Source: Prototheca cutis | Lineage: Eukaryota > Chlorophyta > Trebouxiophyceae > Chlorellales > Chlorellaceae | Length of the DNA stretch: 64,000 nt | Assembly: GCA_002897115.2 (NCBI GenBank) | Contig: BCIH01000015.1 | Location: forward strand, 175,827 to 239,826 | Direction: 5' to 3' | In this document: positions 44,392-55,430 of the stretch, piece by piece | Numbering within the stretch: the stretch's first letter is position 1 | Layout: each line of letters starts with the position of its first letter | Notes under the pieces: model-generated | The model's database searches: none | What the model was told of the DNA's origin: nothing | The model's input: the letters and a program-made list of their open reading frames with translations, nothing else | Position numbers and translations under genes: made by a program

Positions 44392-45918
44392 CTATCCTGG
44401 GGTTGGAGTGCTCATCGGCCCGCTCATCGGCCCAAGGCTGCCAACCTGTGTCGCGGCTGTGACGACCTTGTCATCGCCGCCGCCGCAGCCTCGTCGGGCG
44501 CCGCCTCTCCGCCGCCGGCTGCGTCCCCCTTCCTTCACAGATCCCACTGGCGGTGCCGAGCCCTCGCTCGCCCTGTGAGCTGTCACCTTAGGTCCAGGGC
44601 TCTTGCCTCGGGCCGGGCATGGTGCAGTCGGCAAGGCCGGCTGGGGCCCAGAAGGCGTACTCCTGCCTCCTCGATCAGGAACAACAGCACCTGAGAAGCA
44701 CTCCCGGTCACCACCACCAGCCGCAATTGTCGCCGTCTGCAAAGGTCGCGACGCCAGTTCAGTAATAGAGACGGCGACCCTGGCGTCCACCAGGCCGCCC
44801 GCAGCACGCTGCGCTTCCAGCCCCGCACGCTGTGCACGCTGCTGTCGCCGCAGCGATGCCAGTGCCGGGCCGTCTAGCACCGCTGCGGGGTCCAATGTCA
44901 TGCTTCCCCGCCAGGCCGGGGGCTCACCGACCAGCGGGCCCAGCGCCGGCCCAGGGACAGCTGTCCGGCAGCAGGGGCATGGCACATCAAACGGGTCCCC
45001 TGGGGTTGTCTTGCTCAGCCCCGCACGAGCTAGTTCCGCTGCCGCACCGCCGCGAAAGCGCTTTCTGATATCCTCCACCTGCTTTGTGCGGTCGTCCTGC
45101 TGCCAGGCATAGTACGCGGCAAAGCATTGGTTGTGAAAGGCATGCCAGCAGGGCAGCAGCGTCGGGGAAGGCTCGGTGGTCGTGGAGCCTCCCGACAATG
45201 ACACCACTTCATCAGCTGTCGACTCTTTCATGAGCGATGCCAGGCAGATGCTGCAGTCGCCGGTGGGAGCGTTGTGCATTGTCACGAAATCCAGCGCTGC
45301 AGCCAGGAGCGGCACGACCATGGGCTCGCCCTGCAGCTCTGTCGCCAGTTCCTTCAAAGTGCTCACCAGCTCTGCCCTCACCTGGTCGCTAAACCCTGGA
45401 ACAGGTGGTGTGCATGCAGAGGAGAAGAGGGGACATGTGTGTGCGGTGCTGGCAGGATGGCAGCATGTCAAGTGCAGCACCACCACGATCGGCAGCAGCG
45501 GCGCCTGAGTGGTGCTCTGGCCGGAGACTCCATGGGTTTCGCGCGATGATGAGAGAATGACCGTGACAATCACCCCGTTACATTTGCAGAACACATGCCA
45601 CTCCTGCCCCTTCAACCACGAGTTGCGTGGGCATGCAGGACTCCAGCACCAAATGCCAGTAACACCCTTCCCCAGAGCGCCACCCCCACCACCCCCATCC
45701 CCACCTTTGACGTTGGTGAGGCGAATGCCAGGCGCCTGCTCGGGGTAGTCCTTGAGGCATAGTTCGATGTCGCAGCGCAGGTATGCAGGCCACCTGTCGC
45801 CGTCGTCCAGGTAGGGCACCACGGAGGCTCGCAGCTTGCGCAGCTGGGGATCCCACTCCACGCCGTCGTACGTCACGGCGGCAGCCTCCACTTCCTCCGC
45901 AATGGCGTCCTCACTCAT
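44392..45918 (-). CDS. RNF25: RWD-RING E3 ubiquitin ligase (RNF25-like)
   Basis: Two exons on the minus strand, 45918-45705 and 45395-44392, total 405 residues. The N-terminal RWD domain (about 1-130) contains DGDRWPAYLRCDIELCLK, YPEQAPGIRLTNVKG and the helix FSDQVRAELVSTLKELA. A RING-type finger follows (about 150-235): CSICLA, LLPCWHAFHNQCF, then CPCCR after a spacer longer than in a classic RING. This order matches RNF25 (AO7), which ubiquitinates stalled-ribosome and other substrates with its E2. The tail is Gly/Pro/Arg-rich and disordered (RSRRRRGGARRG). Divergent from the FHA gene, 290 bp apart, so a shared promoter is likely. Confidence 0.8.
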   Translation of the reverse strand: MSEDAIAEEVEAAAVTYDGVEWDPQLRKLRASVVPYLDDGDRWPAYLRCDIELCLKDYPEQAPGIRLTNVKGGDGGGGGGALGKGVTGIWCWSPACPRNSWLKGQEWHVFCKCNGVIVTVILSSSRETHGVSGQSTTQAPLLPIVVVLHLTCCHPASTAHTCPLFSSACTPPVPGFSDQVRAELVSTLKELATELQGEPMVVPLLAAALDFVTMHNAPTGDCSICLASLMKESTADEVVSLSGGSTTTEPSPTLLPCWHAFHNQCFAAYYAWQQDDRTKQVEDIRKRFRGGAAAELARAGLSKTTPGDPFDVPCPCCRTAVPGPALGPLVGEPPAWRGSMTLDPAAVLDGPALASLRRQQRAQRAGLEAQRAAGGLVDARVAVSITELASRPLQTATIAAGGGDRECFSGAVVPDRGGRSTPSGPQPALPTAPCPARGKSPGPKVTAHRASEGSAPPVGSVKEGGRSRRRRGGARRGCGGGDDKVVTAATQVGSLGPMSGPMSTPTPG

Positions 45919-46208
45919 GGCTGGAACACCTGAATGCAAGTGTTTATCCAGTATATTCCACAGTCAAATCGCTAGAGCGTTCCATGTGCTTCTGGCATAA
46001 GCGAAATGCGACAGGCATTGCAGTGCGCTCAGGCCTGCCACCCCGATCACAAATTCAAGCTCATGGGCAGCAAAGTGTCGCGATCCGGAGAACCCGCTGC
46101 AAGAACAAGTGCAGCAGCGCACAGCATGCGTTCTGGATTCCATTCATGAACAAAAGCAAATCAGGCGGTTGTCTTCTTTGAGGGGCATGGTGTAGGGCGC
46201 AACCGGGC

Positions 46209-48011
46209 ATGGCAGCGGTGGTAGCAACTCCCCCGGCAACCGGGGCGGGTCAACCCGACCTTCCCGATCCTCGCGTGGCCCAGTGCGGGTTCGCACGCCT
46301 GCTGGGCAAGGACATCGACTACATCGTGCAGAAGTATGCCGTGGTACTGGGCAGGCGCAGTAAGGCTTCCAACGTGGACGTGGTGCTGGGAGACTTTATG
46401 TCCGTCTCCCGCCAGCACGCCCGTATTCTCTACAACTTCGATGCAGGTGGGAAACATGGGTGCATCTGACCCTTCTGTGTCTGTGCGGGTTGATGTGCTG
46501 GAATGGGGGCATGCCAGCGGTGTCAAATGGTGCAGTACCCAGTCGTCCCAAGGGAGGTCAAGGCGGTGTGGTGGGCGGCTGCTGACCAGGACGCAGACAC
46601 ATGTGTACCAGGTCCCTGGGTCTCTGGACTGCATACCAGGCGTGCTTCAATGATGTCTTGATGAAAGCGTTGCTTCCCACACGCGCGCACCAAACGCTCA
46701 TTGCAGGCCGGTGGGAGGTGGAGGTGCTGGGGAAAAACGGTGTCACAGTCGACGGATCGACCTTTCTTCCTGGCGACACAAACATCCCCCTGCAATCCAA
46801 GGCGCTGTTCCAAATAGGCCAAGACGTCAGCTTCCACTTCCTGCTGCCCAAGGCCTCTGTGCTGTCAACATGGTGCGTGCATGATCCTCCCCCATTGGGG
46901 ACCAACGGGTGGTAGTGGTGGAGGGAGGGATCGTTGTATGACATGAAGGTGGTACTTCACTGTCGTGATCTGTTGCTAGGAAGAATAACGCTATCGCTGC
47001 CCATTCTTAAAAGCTATCCCATGGCCCTGTACCGCCCGTAGTCAGCAATATCGACAGACGTATAAGCAGGAGACGGCAATCTTGTCGCCGGCGCCGGCCC
47101 CGGCACTGCGGGATGAGTCGTCACCCGTGCCCCGGGCCTTGGTAGGTGGCAGCACCGCCGCCGCAGCTCTGCATCACCGGCAGCAGCCGCCTGCACCAGT
47201 GGCACTCGAGCAGCACCACACGCCGCCGATCGCCGCAGTGGACAGGGCTCACTCAGGGCAATTTGCACTGCCGCCTTCGCACCTGCCGCACGTCAATGTA
47301 GCTGTGCCGGGGCCTCCGGGTGCCGGCACCGAGCGTGTTCAAGTTGTGGCACCGAGCAACACAAGCCCCCTGGGATCTCCCTACTCAAGCGCACCAGCTG
47401 CCACGCAGGCACACACGCCATCGCCACTGGGCCGGCGGGACGACTGGAGCCCAGCATCCTCCACGGCAGCTGCACTGGCCGCTTTCTCCCAGCAGCAGCA
47501 GCAGCAACAGCAGCAGATCCTGCAGCAGCAGCGACAACTCCTGCAGCAGCAGGCGTTCCTGCAGCGGCAGCAGACACAGGCACAGGCACAGGTACTGCTG
47601 CAGCGGCAGCAGACACAGGCACAGGCGCGGCCATCACCTCCGCATCCCATCGCCCCGAGCGGCGGCGGTGGGACCCGGATGCAGCAGCAGCAGCAAGATC
47701 TCCCCGCCAACCCGGCGCTGCTGCAGCACCTGGCAGAGTCTCTGGGCACAGCTGGGGCGCAAACTTCGCTGGCGCAAATCCCACTCCAGCACCAACAGTC
47801 GGCCGTCGGTCCAGGGCTGGGCTCACCGGCTGCCGGGGGAACAGTGCCGGGATCGTACCAGCAGGCAGCCCCCAGGGCCCAGCAGCAGCAGTCCGTGGCA
47901 CTGCAGCAACTCCAACTTCTTCTCATGCACGCACAGCAGCAGCAGCAGCAGCAGCGGCGGCGGTACCCACCACCCCCTTCCGATAATGGCCAAGACCACT
48001 GGCAGGGCTGA
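46209..48011 (+). CDS. FHA-domain protein with polyglutamine tail (plant FHA2-like)
   Basis: Three exons, 46209-46446, 46707-46872, 47042-48011, total 457 residues. The FHA domain (about residues 25-135) has CGFARLLGKDIDYIVQKYAV, LGRRSK, SVSRQHARILYNF (the Ser and His that contact phosphothreonine), LGKNGVTVDG and QIGQDVSFHFLLP. This is the plant FHA2 / fungal FHL1-type FHA, linked to ribosomal-gene and developmental regulation. The rest is low-complexity with CAG-encoded glutamine blocks (about 47490-47700 and 47880-47960) and Pro/Ala/Ser runs, the kind seen in transcription regulators. The exon 3 acceptor (GTAG at 47041) is the choice that keeps frame; nearby AGs would shift it. Confidence 0.82.
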
Positions 48012-48289
48012 AGCCAGGTGCATGGAGGCGACTCGTGTCCTGCCTTGCACTGCACGCCTGTTTATCCCATACATCCCCCCCCCCGATCGCCAGCCAATCA
48101 AGAAACTACGAATATTTGGTTCGGACATTTGCACTGAGCGCTTTGATGTAACTGCCACACGCGCATGCGTTACAGGGATGTGTGACGGACACAGGTCGAG
48201 TGTGCCTTCGTATCAGCGCAGGGTTTCCAAGAAGCGCACAAGGCAGAGTGACCTCCATGCACCACACAGTCAAATCTCATCTCCATGCC

Positions 48290-49473
48290 TCAAACTGCGT
48301 CCATGGAGGCCTCCATGTCGACATCTTCCATCTCCACGCCCTCACTAGTGGATTTGCTTTTGGCGTCGTCCCACTCAATTGGAAACTTTGTCACCCGCGG
48401 CTTGTCGGCCAGGATGCTGCGCATCAACCTGGGGAGCAGGAGAAGCAAGGGGGTCGGTTTGGGAACATCAAAAAACAAACACAAATGTTCAGTGAACAAT
48501 GAAAGTGAGCCGGAAGCGGCGTTGGCGGCAACGCACAGCCAAAGCGCACACACAGACACACGCACTTGTCGAGCAGGGGGTTCTCCGGGGGCTCCTCCCG
48601 CATCACCTCGTCCTCATACTCGGTGTTCACATAGTATCCAACGCGGATAAACTCCTGCCACAGTTTGGTGAGGGCGTGCAGGATGGATGGAGAGATGGCC
48701 GGGTGGGCGGGCCGCCCATCATCGCCAGCAGGGAAGGAGGGGCACCGAAACATCAAACTTGCTTGCTTGATCCACAGAAAACGCAAAGCCCGGCCCAGTT
48801 GTCAGGCGTGCCCCAACAACAACCCCCTCCCCCCAAAACTGCTGCACCTGGTTCCGATAGGAGCATGTGAGGAGGATGACTGTCACACCAACAATGTCGG
48901 CCGCCGGGATCTGTGAAAAATCCGGTGGGTCCGCCTGTGGCATTTTTCGGAGGAGAACGTGCTGAGCGTGTGCGCCTGATGTCTGGGGCCCACATCTGTG
49001 ATGCCTAGCATGCTGGGCGACCATCGGGAGCCCTCATCACCACCACCAACGTACTCTGCCACCCAAACACATACCTGGAAAACAAAGCGGTACTGGCCCG
49101 GGGCAACGGGCCCTACATAGACCGTGTCCAGGACCTGGTCGTACTTTTCAGACTCTGCAGATCCCACGTAGGTCAGTCGCCATTCGAGATCTGTGTGTGT
49201 TTTGTGTTTTGGGGGAGCTTCTGTAACTTGGGCACACCATGCTATTCTAGTTGGACCCGTGGGGGTTCATAGATCAGGCCAACAATCCACAGTGTCCTGT
49301 CCCACGGGGAAGGGGCTGGGCTCGGCAGTCTGCCAGCAAGGACACGGTACACTCGGAAACTCACCATCCTGAAGGTCATACAAGCAATCATACTGTATCT
49401 CAAACTGAAGAGGGTTGGTAATTTTTGTGGGATTGTCTAGGACGTTCACGGAGGTGACGGAGATGGCCGTCAT
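48290..49473 (-). CDS. ASF1: Histone chaperone ASF1
   Basis: Binds histone H3-H4 dimers during replication-coupled and replication-independent nucleosome assembly. Five exons on the minus strand: 49473-49365, 49190-49075, 48934-48848, 48654-48566, 48428-48290, total 179 residues. Landmarks: VTSVNVLDNPTKITNPLQFE at the start, DLEWRLTYVGSAESEKYDQV, GPVAPGQYRFVFQADPP, DIVGVTVILLTCSYRNQEF, IRVGYYVNTEYEDEVMREEP, and RSILADKPRVTKFPIEWDD before an acidic/Met tail (EDVDMEASMDAV). Lies directly downstream of TAF11 on the same strand. Confidence 0.96.
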
Positions 49474-49966
49474 GGCTCCTCCGGCCTCCCCGCTCGCCGC
49501 GCCGCGCCCCGCTCTGAAACTGCTCCCTCGTCCAAATGGCGTCGATACCAGGAGTGATCAGCCCTTGAATCCCTTTGGTCGGCTGCAGGACGGAAGATCC
49601 TCCCGGGGCGCAGGTGCAGGAAAGAATTTCGAAAAAGGAAAATATGCGAAGCAGGGCTCGAGGTGACCTCCTAAAACATACGCTGTCGAATGAGATCGCG
49701 AAAATAGAAGGGCTTTGTCCAGGAGTTTCCAACGTCTGATTTCGTGGTGCCCCGGACGGGAGTCCGAAAATTGAAAGCAACCGAAAAGCGATCCCGGGCT
49801 CATGGACGCCCAAACCAACTTTTTGTAGGGGGTGTTTAACAGTCACAGCCGTGCCTTCAAGAGTGCACGCTCTGTGCCTCGAACTAAAGAAATACAGCGC
49901 ATGATTATCCATAAGGCATTTCAGGCAAGAGCGCCAGTCCTGCTTCCGGCCCAGCTGCCCACTGGA
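49474..49966. other. Intergenic, promoter of ASF1 likely
   Basis: 493 bp between the ASF1 start and the TAF11 stop. A minus-strand reading frame through it (49400-49912) runs into ASF1 exon 1 out of frame and shows no domain, so I treat the region as 5' flank. Confidence 0.45.
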
Positions 49967-51065
49967 TCACAAGAGTCGGCGGCGCTTGTGCACGCCTTCC
50001 ACTTTGCCTTGCTGCAACAGAATCTGGTACGCGGCATGAATGTGGGTGGGTTCCAGCGGCCCGTCGTGGCCTTGCTCACACGCCAGCATCCGGGCTTCAT
50101 GGAAAGGGGGTGGGGTGGAGCACAGCAGCAATTAGATCTGATGCCTGACAGCTCCCCGGATGGTCGGGCCAGTACAACGCCTGACCTCCCTGTCCTCTAG
50201 CTGTGAATATGGCCCCACGCAGCAAGAAGTTCACCAAAATCAAGGCTGGATTCTGGGCTGTTCTGACCCTGCTGTCACCGGCCGGCCAACACCTCAGGCA
50301 TCCCCCCCCCTCTTTCTCAAACAGTTCAACAGACTGCCACCACCCCCGCCAAACCCACCAGTCTCGATGAGTTGTCCCACGAACGATTTTGCGACGCTCG
50401 CCACGGAGATGAGCGATTTGTCCTGGGGCTTTGGATTCACGCCTGTCACCACCTGCATGACCTGCACAGGTGTCACCGAGCACCAGACCAGTGTCAGCAC
50501 GGTGGTTTCTGTGGTGGTGCGGTGTGCTTGAGGGGGGACCCGGGGTCAATCTGGCCCAACACCTCCTCACCCTTTGCAACGGCTTTTTCAGCGATGAGCG
50601 CCGGAACGCTTCGTACCGATCCAGCTCAGACTCGCTGAGCATCAAGATGACCTGCCTGCAATGCGAGAACAACAGGGGGGAGGTTCAACCAGGTGAGCGT
50701 GGGCAACCCCCCATCTGGCGATGGCACGGCACAACGCTGGGCTGGAATATTGTCACAACTTACGAGCTGAGGTCTGTGCGCTGCTCCTTACTCAGTTTGC
50801 TGACGTCCAAGGGGCCCGTGGAGTTGAGCAGGTCTACACCAGACGGCTGCTGTGGTCTGGGCCCGCCAGGTGTGGCAGGATTCACTGCAGGGCCTGCCTG
50901 CTCCTCCTTCTGGTCCTCCTTGACGGCAGTCTCCTCCACGGGTTTGTCCTCCACATCCTTCTCTCCCAGCGCTGCTTCGAGGGCAGCCTCTACATCGTCA
51001 ATGTCTGATGCCGCCGCATCGGCCGCTGCCTCCGGCAGATCGTAGTCCTCCTCGAAGTCCGCCAT
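49967..51065 (-). CDS. TAF11: TFIID subunit TAF11
   Basis: Histone-fold subunit of TFIID, partner of TAF13. Four exons on the minus strand: 51065-50764, 50655-50571, 50461-50359, 50094-49967, total 205 residues. The N-terminal half is acidic (DFEEDYDLPEAAADAA, LGEKDVEDKP). The histone fold follows: LSESELDRYEAFRRSSLKK, LQRVMQVVTG, ISVASVAKSFVGQLIETAR, QGHDGPLEPTHIHAAYQIL, and a basic tail (VHKRRRLL). All family helices are present and the length is near normal. A second general transcription factor gene (TFIIA small subunit) lies elsewhere in the window, without linkage meaning. Confidence 0.92.
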
Positions 51066-51653
51066 GCCGGCAGGCCCGTCACCAGCTCCGCGCCATGCAC
51101 GACTTACATCTCGCGCAAGAGATGCCTCGGCGTGGGCCTGGAATACAATGTGATTTTCCAATACTACAGTATTGACGCAGCGGACCGCCTAGAATGGTTT
51201 TGAAGGCTATCTCGACCACATCCATCTCCCGGGACCCCTCTGTTTTTCGTTGGTCACCCACATCCTTCTTGCATTACTGCTTGCACCCCCTCATGTGACA
51301 TTCACGCGCGGCACTCACACCGTTCCCTTTCAAAAATTGATCATGTCCTATTGCGCAGCCAGGAGATGGCCATGTGGGAGAAGACCGGTGCCAGCGCACA
51401 TGGCTCCCCGTCCTTCAGCATGGCCCCGCAGATGGGCTGCGCTGCCACTGCAGGCACGGCGTGGTGGAAGCCCGGTTTCTGTAGGCAGACCCTTTGAGGT
51501 GTACCCAATTGCGCCCTGCCAGTGGGGAATTAGGTGGGCACCTCCTTCCCCGCTGACCTAACCCTTCAGCCCATAATATCCCACAGCCCCCTGCCTTTCT
51601 CAATTCCCGTCACACCCCCCCCCCCCCCCCTCCTCCCCCGCGCTACCCTGCAT
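51066..51653. other. Intergenic, no gene seen
   Basis: Upstream of TAF11 and at the 3' end of the next minus-strand gene. Contains a C18 run at about 51616-51630. No supported ORF. Confidence 0.4.
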
Positions 51654-52245
51654 CTATCGCACCTGCTCGATGGCGACCAAAACTTCGTCGGGCACTGGGC
51701 GTGGGTAGAGCACGTCATCAAAGCTGTCCACATGCGAAAATGCCCTGCCATTTGGAAAGGGGGTTTGCTCGAGTGAGGTGCATCGAAGCAGGCACTTATT
51801 GGCTCGTCTTAGTGCTCAACCGGTAGTTGCATTCTGTTGGCCCCCTGCCTCCCCCCGTTCCGCAACAGCTGTAGTGTTTTCCAAGGCACACAAACCACCA
51901 CACACATACCCAATGTACTTGTTTCCTTCGATCATGGTGATCAATGCGTCGTCCAGCTCCGCACGCATCAGCAGCTGCCGACCGTCCATCCAGCTCACGC
52001 GCCGCTGCGTCGTCCGGCCCGTCCGTGGGTGGAACACCTTGACGGTTTTTTTAGGCAGCCAAAAGGACACGTCCCGGGGCCCTGTACCGTCTAGCGAGCC
52101 AGCCAGGGGCCCCAGTTGCCCGATCTGGACCTCCAGCATGGCAATCAGCTGGAAGATGCCGCGGCGAATGGGGGGAGCATGAGTGGACTGGAGTGGGCTG
52201 GTGTGTGCTGGGGTTGGGGGGAAGAAAAAGGGGTGCTCCCCCCCC

Positions 52246-52330
<85 letters not shown>

Positions 52331-53072
52331 GCACGCACCTTGTTGTGGAAGCGTGTGCGGATGCGCAGCATCCACCACTGCAGGCCCTTGCCACGGCCAT
52401 AGTAGTCCCGTTTCGGCACCCAGGCCCTGGAAGGGGCAGGAGGTTTCAATTAAAAGAACAACAGCCAAGTGGGCGCCAAAGATTGGGGACATCCAGGCGG
52501 AGAATATTGTGATCTTGGGCTCTTGGGCCCCTTACCCCCCACACAATCACATCCTAATAGCACAAGCTCTCCACCACCCACCCATGCCCGAACACACTTC
52601 TTCACGGCATCATAGGCGCAGAGCCGGTCCCTGTCAGAGACAGCCGCCTCCGGGTCACCCTTGGACAGTGCCCGTGTCGAGGGCCGCGCCGCGCGGCGCA
52701 GCTCCGCCTGTCGCTCCGCCTTTGCTTCGGGCTCATCCTGGGTGGCCAGGGTAAGCGGCCCGTTCCTGTTCTTGGGTCCAGCAGGGCCCCGCTGCACGGT
52801 GGATGGCGCTGGTAACTCCACCGGGCCTGCAATGGTGACGTTGGGCAACAGGGAAGCAGGAGTCCTGTGGCTGCAGCCAGCAAGGGTCACATCAAGTCCC
52901 ATTGGGCACACCCGTCCATCCCGCACCCACCCAGCCACCAGCCTCCCTGCACCCTGTCCCGATCACAGCCTATTATCAAGCCGTCGAATTTGACATCTTA
53001 ATGCCACTCCCACCTGGTAAGCGGAGCAGCCGGGCGAGGCGGCGGCTCGTGGGCCTCGAGGTCGGCAGGCCC
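51654..53072 (-). CDS. Unrecognised soluble protein, 5' end unresolved
   Basis: Minus-strand exons with consistent phases: a first piece up to about 53072 ending at 53014, then 52870 (or 52864)-52598, 52426-52339, 52148-51910, 51744-51654. The N-terminal part is Pro/Ala/Arg-rich. The conserved-looking part begins AWVPKRDYYGRGKGLQWWML, continues RIRTRFHNKLIAMLEVQIGQ, DVSFWLPKKTVKVFHPRTGR and DGRQLLMRAELDDALITMIE, and ends DDVLYPRPVPDEVLVAIEQV. No motif I can name. The basic N-terminus could be an organelle-targeting segment. An upstream ATG frame (from 53143) does not splice in phase except through an implausible 33-nt intron, so the start is open. One intron begins with an 80-nt GT repeat. 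Confidence 0.5.
52249..52329. repeat. (AC)n microsatellite, about 40 repeats
   Basis: Perfect dinucleotide array in an intron of the flanking minus-strand gene. Read in the sense of that gene it is (GT)n starting about ten nt after the splice donor GTGCGTGCGC. Confidence 0.95.
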
Positions 53073-53143
53073 TCATCGGCACCGGCGGCCCGGCAGGCCA
53101 CACCGCATGTGCGCGGCCTCTGAGCCGTGAACCACCATCTCAT

Positions 53144-53949
53144 ACTCCTCTTTGTTTTGTGATGGCATACTCATGTGCACTGAGTTTGTCACATGCCTGG
53201 TGTAGTGCATGCATGTCCATTTTTAAAGATGTTCCGGGCGGGTGCCCACGAGATCGGACCAGGGGTTTGGACTGCTGGCGGATTTGTTCCTCCCTGTTCC
53301 CCCCAAAAGAATAATTATAATAGATCCCCCACCCCTACATCCCCAAGCCCAACACCTGGTCACTACCAGTGCAGCTTCTACAGTGATGTCAGCTGTGTGG
53401 GAAGCAGAAAAACGGCAAGAGCAAGTTGAGACTACAGACGTCAGGGGCTCTCGTTGTGGACAGAGGCGCTGGGGCCGTAGGATGGCAACAGCGGTGCTTG
53501 CGGCTGCCGGGTTCAAAAGAAAGGTGCGGCACCGCGCGGGTGTGTCAGTGCCAGTGGGAGAGCGGCAGTGTGAGCACACATGCGGGGGGTGGGATTGAGA
53601 AATTGGGGGCGCATCTTGGCCCCGGGTCCAGCGCAGACTGGTGCTGTTTCCGTCGCGTTCATGGATCCAGGCATCGAAGCAGGCCATTGTTGCTGCTGCC
53701 GCAAGGGCCATCATGGGGATGGATCTCCATTGGCATTTGCATGCACATAGAAATGCATGCAGGCAGGTCAGCAATGATGGTACTGAAGGAGGGGTTGCGC
53801 TGGGGAGACGAAGGGGTTGCTTTTGTCAATCTCCCCCCCCCAAAAAACGCGGACCCAAAACAAAACCCATAACCCCCCGGGTACATGAACGGAGAGTCCA
53901 TCATCATCACCCACGCAGGGCCCTCAAGGGGGGCTGGCCGTTGCACTGT
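53144..53949. other. Intergenic, no gene seen
   Basis: About 800 bp between the unresolved 5' end of the previous gene and the carrier stop. A 183-codon frame on the minus strand (53223-53774) is Cys/Ser/Thr-rich without any domain or splice partner. A C8-A6 tract lies at about 53836-53850. Confidence 0.4.
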
Positions 53950-55430
53950 TCAGTCGGACAGCCTGATTTCGGCGCCCAGGATTTCCTTGACCTGTTCGTA
54001 GGTGACAAAGGCGATGGCGATGGAAGGCACGACCTTTACGTAGTTTGGCCCCAGCCCTTTGAACAGGGCCTGCACTCCTTCCTCGCGGACAGTGCGGACA
54101 AAGCAGTCGGTCATGCCGCGGTAGCGGATGGCGTGGCCGGCCTCGGCGTGCAGCTCCTGCGCCCCCGCCCAGCCGCTCATCTGCAGCCGCCGGCGCACGA
54201 CGTCAAAGGGATAGGCCACCGTCTGGCCCAGCGTGCCCGCCACGGCGCCGCACCCCAGACGTGTCGCGATGGCCAGGTCACGCTCGTCGCGACCGCCCGA
54301 GGCCTTGACCAGGACGTCCTTCAGGGTCTCGTACACCGCAAAATTGAGCCCCACATAAGGAACAACTCCGATGACAGAGGGCAGCCAGCCGCGCCACAGC
54401 GCGCCCAGGCCCTCGGCCGCGACAATCTGCCGCGTTGCGTCCAGCATGCCCCGGTACTGCGCGTTGGCTGTGTGCTGCACGGTCAGGCGGCCGCGGACCA
54501 TGTCCAGCGGGTAGGTCGCTGACATGCCCACGATGCCCGCGCCTGCACCGGCCACAAGGCGCAGCTCCGGAGTCAACTGACCGTCGCCCCCGGCGTCGAT
54601 CAGCGCGTGCGAGATCTTGCGGCTCAGCTGCTCGTACGTCATGAACTTGATGGCCTGGTTTGGGATGATGCGCACGCAGTTGAGCCCGTTGCCCTTGAAC
54701 AGGCCGCGCAGGCCGTCGGTGCGCCACATGTGCGACAGGCCCTGGAACACGCCGGTGTAGACCTTTTCGCTGCCCTGGACCTGCATCAGGATCTTCAGCC
54801 GCTCAAGGGGAGCCACCGACGTCCGGCTCCTGCGCAGGTTTTGGGGTTGGTGGGGCCGTGTTCGTAAACAAGTTGGTAGATGTGCTGACGAGGGTGTGTG
54901 TGGGTGTGTGGATTGGTGTGCTGAAAAAGTGCACATTGGGAAAGGGTGAGGTGACTGTTCTAGGGCTGGGGTGGGGCCATGGGGCTTGGGTGCGACGGTC
55001 CCAATTCTGCCCCCCCCTAGCCCTGCATGCCACTGCCTTGCATGTGCTCAGTCACCCTAGGGGCACCACCACCACCAGAGCACCATGTGCTGCCCACCAG
55101 CATGCGCGCGTAACCCTCAATCCAGGCGCATGCACGCATTGCGCATGCATGCATCCGCACAGGCACCCGGCCTTAGCCCCGTGGGAGAAACTCGGTAGCA
55201 CGTAATGCCCCAGGCAAACCCACTCCGACTGGCCCCACCACCCCCTCCCAAACTCACACAGCGCCCGCAATGCCTCCAGCGCAGAGGGACTTGGTCAGCT
55301 GCGCCCATGTCAGGTTCTGCTTCTCGACCTTGCCTTCGAGCTTCGCGGCCATCACCTGCTCGGCCTGCTGGACTGCTGGGGCTGGAAGCGGGAGCCGGGC
55401 CTTGGCGCCAACCTCAACAGCAGTTTGCAT
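53950..55430 (-). CDS. ADNT1: Mitochondrial adenine nucleotide carrier (ADNT1-like)
   Basis: Inner-membrane SLC25 carrier of the plant ADNT1 / SLC25A42 group (ADP/ATP/AMP or CoA exchange). Two exons on the minus strand, 55430-55258 and 54829-53950, total 350 residues. Three repeats are clear from their PX(D/E)XX(K/R) signatures: SRTSVAPLERLKILMQVQ, SATYPLDMVRGRLTVQ and TVAYPFDVVRRRLQMS, with the matching GLFKGN / LWRGWLP / LFKGLGPNY second halves. The first repeat is split by the intron (GGIAGAV before, SRTSVAPLERL after). The N-terminal 40 residues are a hydrophilic extension. The exact substrate is inferred from the closest remembered family only. Confidence 0.85.

Noticed and set aside
49400..49912. 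170-codon minus-strand ORF upstream of ASF1
   Set aside because: Overlaps ASF1 exon 1 in another frame and shows no conserved features; better read as 5' flank.
52249..52329. AC array considered as CRISPR-like or telomeric repeat
   Set aside because: Plain dinucleotide microsatellite in an intron; no spacers and no telomere motif.
53014..53143. ATG-led frame MRWWFTAQRP as the start of the unrecognised 51.6-53 kb gene
   Set aside because: It does not splice in phase into the next exon without an implausible 33-nt intron, so the start was left open.
53223..53774. 183-codon minus-strand ORF in the gap before the carrier gene
   Set aside because: Cys/Ser/Thr-rich without domain, splice partner or neighbour-like composition.
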